Assembly (NCBI GenBank): GCA_006503535.1
Contig: QYRS01000002.1
Span: 1,364,001 to 1,428,000 of the forward strand
Source of the DNA: Arthrinium phaeospermum
Taxonomy: Eukaryota; Ascomycota; Sordariomycetes; Amphisphaeriales; Apiosporaceae
Length of the DNA: 64,000 nucleotides
Direction of reading: 5' to 3'
Shown here: positions 59,014 through 64,000 of the stretch, in pieces
Layout: each line of letters starts with the position of its first letter
How positions within the stretch are numbered: position 1 is the stretch's first letter
Notes under the pieces: model-generated
Databases searched by the model: none
What the model was told of the DNA's origin: nothing
What the model saw: the letters and a program-made list of their open reading frames with translations, nothing else
Program-made: the position numbers and the translations under genes

Positions 59014-61209
59014 TCAACCGCTAAACTGCCATGCGGTGTATACTTGATCGTTGATGTAGATGAGAAACTCGTCGTCGCCCCAGAGTGATTGCACACCAAG
59101 CGACGTCGCGGGGTTGGAGCCTTGTCTTCGGACGCGACCCTCCGCAAAAATCTGGTCGGGGTCAAGAGCGAACTTGACGGTGCGATGCAATCGCTTCTGG
59201 GAGTCCGGGGATAAGGTTTGCCACAGCCCCCATTCCGTTTGCATAGATAGCTCCCATCGACGCGCAACCAGAGGGTGATCGTCCTCGCGTCTCGTCGTCT
59301 GAGTCGTGGTGTAAAGAGCAATATGACCATCCTCCCCCTTTTGGGCCTCTTCTTGTTGTCGCTGTTCTCCTTGTTCTCCGGTCCCTTGGCTTGTTGGGTC
59401 CTGGCCCCGACACGGCCGGAGCACCATCAGCGGCCACTCCTCGTCGGCGCTGGCGGCCGAGAGCCGCTCCGTCAAACATCCGTTCCAGAGCCGGAACGCC
59501 TCGAGGCTGCTGCTGCTGCTGCGCGCGGCAGTCTCGAAGCAGGGGTACGTGAAGGTTTTGGTGTAGACGTTGAAGCAGACGGCGACGAAGCCGGCGTCGC
59601 GGCACTGCGGGCAGATGACGGGCTCGCCGGCCCCGGCGGCGGCGCCCATGGCGTCAAAGGGGCCGTTGGTCTGCTGGCCGCCCAGCCAGACGGGCAGCAG
59701 GCTGAAGTCGCCGTGCGCGCTCGTCTTCTCCCAGCGCAGGCCGCCGCGGTGGGCGGCCCAGCGGGGTGGGAGGAGATGGTTGTTACTTGGCGGTTCCGTA
59801 CCTAGATTGTTGCTCGCTGTAGTGACAGTGCCATCGTTGTTGTTGTGCAGGGACGGAGAGGGGAAGTCGGGGATGAAGGTATGGAGCAGCGTGCCGTCGG
59901 TGCTGAATTCGTAGACGGTCAGTTTTCGGTCCTGCAGCGTGGCGAGGAAGAAGATGTCGCGGCGGGCCGGATGGAGCACGAAATCCAGCGTGATTACGCT
60001 GTTATTATTGTTGGCCGCCGTCGTCGTCACAAGGGCCTGTTGTTCGAAATCGTCATCGTTGTCGCCACCGCCATTCATCAGAGAAGAATCTGAGGAAGAA
60101 GGCGGCGGCGGCTGCTGGATCCGCAGCCCGACGCGACACGCCCGGTAGGCGATGTCGCGGATGTCGTAGCGGTCCGAGAGCACGTGGCCCGGGACGTAGC
60201 AACGGGCGCTCGCGATATCGATCTTGCAGGGCGGCTCTTCTTTTTTCTGGTGATCGTGGGAAAAGCGTGGGCGCCAGAGCCAGACCTCGCCGCCCTGGGA
60301 CACGATGAGCACCGTATCGTTCTCGCTCAGGGTGCGGGCGATGCGCTGCGGCATCACAACTGACCTTAGTGACTCTGCCGCCCCGCCGTCTTCGTTGGCG
60401 AAGTTCCACGCGTGCAGTGTCGTTCCCCGCGCCATCAGCAGCATGGTGTCTCCGAGGCTCGTCATGTACCCCGTTCGGTCTTTCCCGTGGCCTGGGAAGA
60501 GGTAGCCGCGGCGGCGGCGCGTGCGGAGATCGTCCACAATGGCGAAGTAGGGTAGGCTGTACGCCTCCGGCCACCAGGCGATACGGCCGTTGGCGTAGGC
60601 TACGAAATGCGCCAGTCTCGTATACTGCTGGCCGGTGCCGTCACTTCCCTCTGCCGCCTCATCCCTTACAGCGGCAGTGGTAGAAGATGAGGAAGAGACA
60701 GGCGCAGGAGGGGGGCACAGGTCCGGTACCGCGGCGTAGTCGTACACGCCGCCCTGGGCGGTGGGCAAGGCGCGGCTCAGGGACGTGGTGAAGTACTCGT
60801 CATCCTCGAGCCGCATGCCATGGTGCAGCGAGGAGAGGAACCGGCCCTGGCTGCGGCGCCGGTTTCGGGTCAGGAAGCGGCGGAAGGCGGCGCCGCACTG
60901 GGAGACCGGGACGGCCAGGCGGAGTTGTGTGGACAAGCCGTCGTACCAGCGATCTGCGAGCGCAGGCCATATGCTGGGGGACTCCCAGATGTACCTCAGG
61001 GCGTGGCTCGTGTGCAGGCAGGCGATCACGTCATCGGGGTCGAGGTATGACAAGATCTGGAGATGAAGTTCTACAGGGAGACTGTTGATCAAGCCGGAAT
61101 ACTCCCCTGGTAACTGTGAGGCTGTCGACGATGAGGCGGCTGGGCGCCGAAGTTGGGATATGAATGCCTTCATTAATACGGCAAGCCTAGCAGAGATACC
61201 TTCTAACAA
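59014..61209 (-). CDS. F-box protein of unknown substrate
   Basis: The frame is 731 residues without introns; a later Met (61173, residue 13) is an equally good start. An F-box occupies about residues 42-90 (LINSLPVELHLQILSYLDPDDVIACLHTS, with the following WESPSIWPALADRWY), which would dock to Skp1 in an SCF ubiquitin ligase. The remainder has spaced short strands such as HFVAYANGRIAWWPEA, GDTMLLMARGTTLHAWNF, TVLIVSQGGEVWLWRP and FLATLQDRKLTVYEFS, which look like degenerate beta-propeller blades and could bind the substrate. Poly-Ser, Gly/Asp and Asn-rich inserts break up the blades. The C terminus closes with WGDDEFLIYINDQVYTAWQF. The substrate cannot be inferred. The propeller reading is inference; the F-box is clear. 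Confidence 0.85.
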   Translation of the reverse strand: MLEGISARLAVLMKAFISQLRRPAASSSTASQLPGEYSGLINSLPVELHLQILSYLDPDDVIACLHTSHALRYIWESPSIWPALADRWYDGLSTQLRLAVPVSQCGAAFRRFLTRNRRRSQGRFLSSLHHGMRLEDDEYFTTSLSRALPTAQGGVYDYAAVPDLCPPPAPVSSSSSTTAAVRDEAAEGSDGTGQQYTRLAHFVAYANGRIAWWPEAYSLPYFAIVDDLRTRRRRGYLFPGHGKDRTGYMTSLGDTMLLMARGTTLHAWNFANEDGGAAESLRSVVMPQRIARTLSENDTVLIVSQGGEVWLWRPRFSHDHQKKEEPPCKIDIASARCYVPGHVLSDRYDIRDIAYRACRVGLRIQQPPPPSSSDSSLMNGGGDNDDDFEQQALVTTTAANNNNSVITLDFVLHPARRDIFFLATLQDRKLTVYEFSTDGTLLHTFIPDFPSPSLHNNNDGTVTTASNNLGTEPPSNNHLLPPRWAAHRGGLRWEKTSAHGDFSLLPVWLGGQQTNGPFDAMGAAAGAGEPVICPQCRDAGFVAVCFNVYTKTFTYPCFETAARSSSSSLEAFRLWNGCLTERLSAASADEEWPLMVLRPCRGQDPTSQGTGEQGEQRQQEEAQKGEDGHIALYTTTQTTRREDDHPLVARRWELSMQTEWGLWQTLSPDSQKRLHRTVKFALDPDQIFAEGRVRRQGSNPATSLGVQSLWGDDEFLIYINDQVYTAWQFSG

Positions 61210-61630
61210 AGCAGATCAACTTAGCTAGCTGCGCCTAGAAAAGAAATATATCTCAGTGCTACTTTTACTGCTTATTGATGTTCATTGGGTGCACCCAAAT
61301 GAAGAAGATCGGAATACATTGCGAGCTAAAGCAGATATCTATGGGTTCCATCTCTCAGCCCAAGTGGGGTATTGTCACCTCACTCTTACACGTTTGGTAG
61401 TGACCAGGACCAGGAATGCGTGGCATCTCTGTGCCAAATAGAAACTCCGGCCCAATCGGAATAGAGACAGCATGCTTATATCCATTGGGCGTACTTCTCT
61501 GTCTGGCGTTATACCCAGCCATTCTAGTTTTGTTGCTGCTGAAGAAGCGCAGTTGCCACAAAGGGTGCCGTTATTATTAGTTTCGATCCGTAGGCCACCG
61601 GGGTAAAGCCCAAAAGTAGTCAGTGAACGC
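61210..61630. other. Intergenic gap upstream of the F-box gene
   Basis: 421 bp between two minus-strand genes: the 3' flank of FYV7 and the promoter of the F-box gene. No further feature is seen. Confidence 0.5.
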
Positions 61631-62316
61631 TCACTTTCCATCACCCATCATTCGCTTGGCCTTGTCCAGCAGCAGGCCGCTCTCCCTCCCTAGCCTGCGC
61701 TGGCCATCGCGACCTGGCGTTCGTGCTTTCTTCATGGCTTTCCTGAACCTGTCACGTTCCTCTATCTTGCGCTGCCGTTCCTCGGTTCTCCGTTGGTACT
61801 CCTTCTCGCGCTCCTCCGCTGCCGCCCTCTTCCGCTCAGCCTCGGACTTGGCCTTTTCGAAATAGTCCGGTCGCCGCTGCCTCGGAGCTCGGGGGCGGCG
61901 TTGTCTCGCTCCGCCCTCGTCCTGCTCAGGCTCGGCTTCGGGCTCATCCCCGTCCAGCATGGCCTGCCGCTCTGGGTGAATTTGGGCCTCGGGCTCCTCT
62001 GCTTCGGCCTCGCCCTCGGCGCCTGGCTCCCCACTAGATGGCTTCCCCGAAGTTTGCTCCTCGGCGGCCTTGATCTTTGCATACTGCTTCTTCAACTTGG
62101 CCTTCTCAATCAAGCCCTTCTTGACCTTGTCGACTGTTGTCCATTGTTAGCACACATTCATGTGGTTGAAACCATCTGAGGAGACCGGATCTTACTCTTT
62201 CGTCGCCAGGGGCCATCTGGGAGATTTTCCGGTCCTACGCGGAAACCCTTTTTGGGCTTCTTGGCGTCTGGAGCGCCAACAGCGTCATCTTCAAGTGGCC
62301 GTTTTGTTGAAGACAT
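61631..62316 (-). CDS. FYV7: rRNA-processing protein Fyv7
   Basis: Fyv7 (human CCDC59/TAP26 relative) is a small basic nucleolar protein needed for 18S rRNA maturation. Exon 1 is 62316-62196 and exon 2 is 62133-61631. The 63-bp intron has donor GTAAGA, branch site GCTAAC and acceptor CAACAG. The joined product is 207 residues. It begins with a basic stretch (DAKKPKKGFRVGPENLPDGPWRRK), and the junction completes the family core WRRKIDKVKKGLIEKAKLKK. An acidic middle follows, then a long Arg/Glu-rich helix (AEERKRAAAEEREKEYQRR type) and a basic tail ending KRMMGDGK. The highly charged helix is likely a coiled coil. Size and layout fit the family; the sequence is of low complexity, so an alignment would be worthwhile. 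Confidence 0.85.
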
Positions 62317-63543
62317 GATCTTTCGTACACGTGATCCACTGCGTATTTTCCCTCCTTTCACTGCGTGTGGTGACGGGCGATGCCTACTCGGCTTTCTTGG
62401 TGAACAAAGGCGAGTTGAGGAAAAAGTGGTTATCGATAAAGCAGCCGTATTCAAGGTGGAGAGGCACCTGGGCTGTAGTTATGCAAAGCTGCCCCACCGC
62501 GTACCTCCTAAAGTCCCCAAATAAGGCGCCTATCTATCGCCTACCTGGGTTTTGTCCATTCCCTAAATCCCCTAGCGCGTGCTGCACTGCGGGATAATTA
62601 GGCGTGCTCAATGGGTCCGCGCCCTGGGAAATGGCCGCTGGAGTGCAGATGACAGTGAAGCTGACCGACCCTATGACCATGCCCCCCATCGGCCAGTACA
62701 TCGGCTACTGTAGGAACTTACAAGCATTATTTTAGATTGGGACCCCCGATCAAGAATATGTACCAAACACCAAACACCAAACACGCCCAAATGGCCTGGA
62801 GCCAACTGGCGCAAACCATGTGCTGCCAGGCTGCTGCTGTGTTGGCGGTGGCTGATCTGCTGTTTCGGCCTGCTTTTGGATGGGCTTATTGCTCGCTAAT
62901 TCCAGTCACAACCGCAACACCACGACCCCTAATCCATGTCCAAGATGCCAATGGCCCTGCAGCCAATTCAAACCCCATGTCTCTCTCTTTCTAAAACTGG
63001 TTCCATCAGTCCCGCTTGCCCATTCACGTTACGTTGCGCCATGCGCTACGACTCCCGGCACTCATCATAAAGTCGGATGGTCCAGAAAAAGAGTCATTCG
63101 TTCGTTGCTATCTGTCAATCGATTGATGTCAGATACCCGTAATTCCACCTTCCACCTTCCACCTGGTCTGGTCCGGTCTGGTCTCGTCTGCAACAGACTG
63201 CTTTGCTTGGCCGTCAGTCAATCTATCCGGTTCAGCCCAACGCCCGTCCCTCTTGGATAGATCCAGTGTAAGTACATGGTCATCCCACTGACTGGAATGA
63301 GATAAATGTAGGGAGCCCGATGCAGTTCCCGTTCATCCGCACCATCTCGTCTCGTTTGCCATTTATTACGTACGTAACCTACCACGGCGTACTTAGCATA
63401 CCTACCATTCGAATCCATTGATCTTTGAAACGACCAAGGCACCTCTTTTTGTCCTTTACTTCGTTCTTTTTGGTTCTGAAACTGCACCAACCGTGGCTCT
63501 GGTATATGAATGGATATTATCTTCTAAGGATTAGGACCTCCGT
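62317..63543. other. Intergenic, upstream of FYV7
   Basis: 1.2 kb between FYV7 (-), which starts here, and the 3' end of the partial gene at the window edge (-). Short direct repeats are visible, such as ACCAAACACCAAACACC near 62762 and CCTTCCACCTTCCACCTGGTCTGGTCCGGTCTGG around 63150. No gene is seen. Confidence 0.5.
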
Positions 63544-64000
63544 CTAAACCTTCAGGAGCTCGGCCAGCATCCTAAGCCATAAGTCGAGTCAGCGGTTACA
63601 ACAAACATACTCCAACGTCCCTTACGTGAAAGATACAGCGCGAGCACGAACAAAGAACTGCTCCCCCAGAGACTTTGAACGCCATGATTGAATTTGACTC
63701 ATGACACATCCATTTACGACCTTCGTCGTTGTCGCCTCTGAAGTGTGATTTGATATGCCCATCTTCCAAGAAGACTCGGAGCGGGAGGAGGCATCGTTAG
63801 AGAGCACTAAGATGGCGTCACCGCCCAGCTCTTTGGATTCCGGGGCGCCTCGTTTGCATGGCAGATCTCTGGCAAGGCAGCCGTCTGAAGAGAGCATACG
63901 GACTGAGCTATGCGAAGGGCCAATACCAGACAGCCCCAGGCCCACTACTCCGGGGAAGACTTCGGAGGGTGAAGACCCAACACCTTGTACCGACCGCGCG
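63544..64000 (-). CDS. 3' end of an unidentified gene (partial)
   Basis: The last two exons can be read: 63571-63544 (28 nt) and 64000-63626, which runs off the window. The intron (63625-63572) has donor GTAAGG and acceptor CTTAG. Splicing adds the last nine residues (MLAELLKV follows a split Thr codon). The visible 134 or so residues are Ser-rich and polar (SIGPSHSSVRMLSSD and GDAILVLSNDASSRSE type), with a more regular C-terminal piece, WRSKSLGEQFFVRARAVSF. I do not recognise the protein. Without the rest of the gene no function can be offered. A chance open frame is possible but the good intron argues against it. Confidence 0.5.

Overview
The window is nuclear DNA of a filamentous ascomycete, most likely a Sordariomycete and perhaps of Hypocrealean type (weak inference from protein character only). 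Genes are compact. They carry short introns of about 50-160 bp with GTAAG/GTGAG-type donors and CTAAC-like branch sites. Proteins are typical of fungi: a LIM-RhoGAP, a 2.6-kb-codon Tao3/Furry protein, NAD-isocitrate dehydrogenase subunit 2 and a BED-finger regulator. One 3.2-kb block bears the marks of repeat-induced point mutation (RIP). No tRNA, rRNA, CRISPR, operon or prokaryotic feature was found.

Layout. 0.5-5.1 kb: a divergent pair, the nucleolar ribosome-assembly factor Urb1/Npa1 (-) and the three-exon U5 snRNP protein Dib1/Dim1 (+). 6.3-14.3 kb: the giant cell-morphogenesis scaffold Tao3/Pag1 (-). 14.3-21.3 kb: a gene desert holding a TA-flanked 3.7-kb element with 27-bp terminal inverted repeats and a heavily RIP-mutated AT-rich core. 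21.3-27.1 kb: NADPH-cytochrome P450 reductase (+), then a BED-finger plus cysteine-cluster regulator (+) containing a striking His/Met/Gln tetrapeptide repeat. 28.3-31.9 kb: the CLASP-type microtubule protein Stu1 (-). 33.2-35.6 kb: a basic-secretory-protein family putative metallopeptidase (+) convergent with an unknown single-pass membrane protein (-). 37.1-42.8 kb: exocyst subunit Sec5 (-) divergent from mitochondrial Idh2 (+). 42.8-54.4 kb: an 11.7-kb stretch of ordinary base composition in which only a 70-residue two-exon gene with a TATA-like promoter can be supported. 54.4-58.3 kb: a LIM-domain RhoGAP of Rga type (+). 59.0-62.3 kb: an F-box protein (-) and the rRNA-processing factor Fyv7 (-). 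63.5-64.0 kb: the 3' end of an unidentified gene (-) that runs off the window.

How the genes relate. Most are single housekeeping genes, not a pathway cluster. Four concern cell polarity, cytoskeleton or secretion (Tao3, Stu1, Sec5, LIM-RhoGAP) and three concern RNA or ribosome biogenesis (Urb1, Dib1, Fyv7). There is no sign of a secondary-metabolite cluster or a defence island. The most notable items are the RIP-mutated TIR element with spared ends, the tetrapeptide repeat in the regulator, the tiny terminal exon of the P450 reductase that carries its FAD-stacking tryptophan, and the isolated small gene in the gene-poor island. Exon boundaries were read by eye and confirmed only by reading-frame arithmetic and family resemblance.
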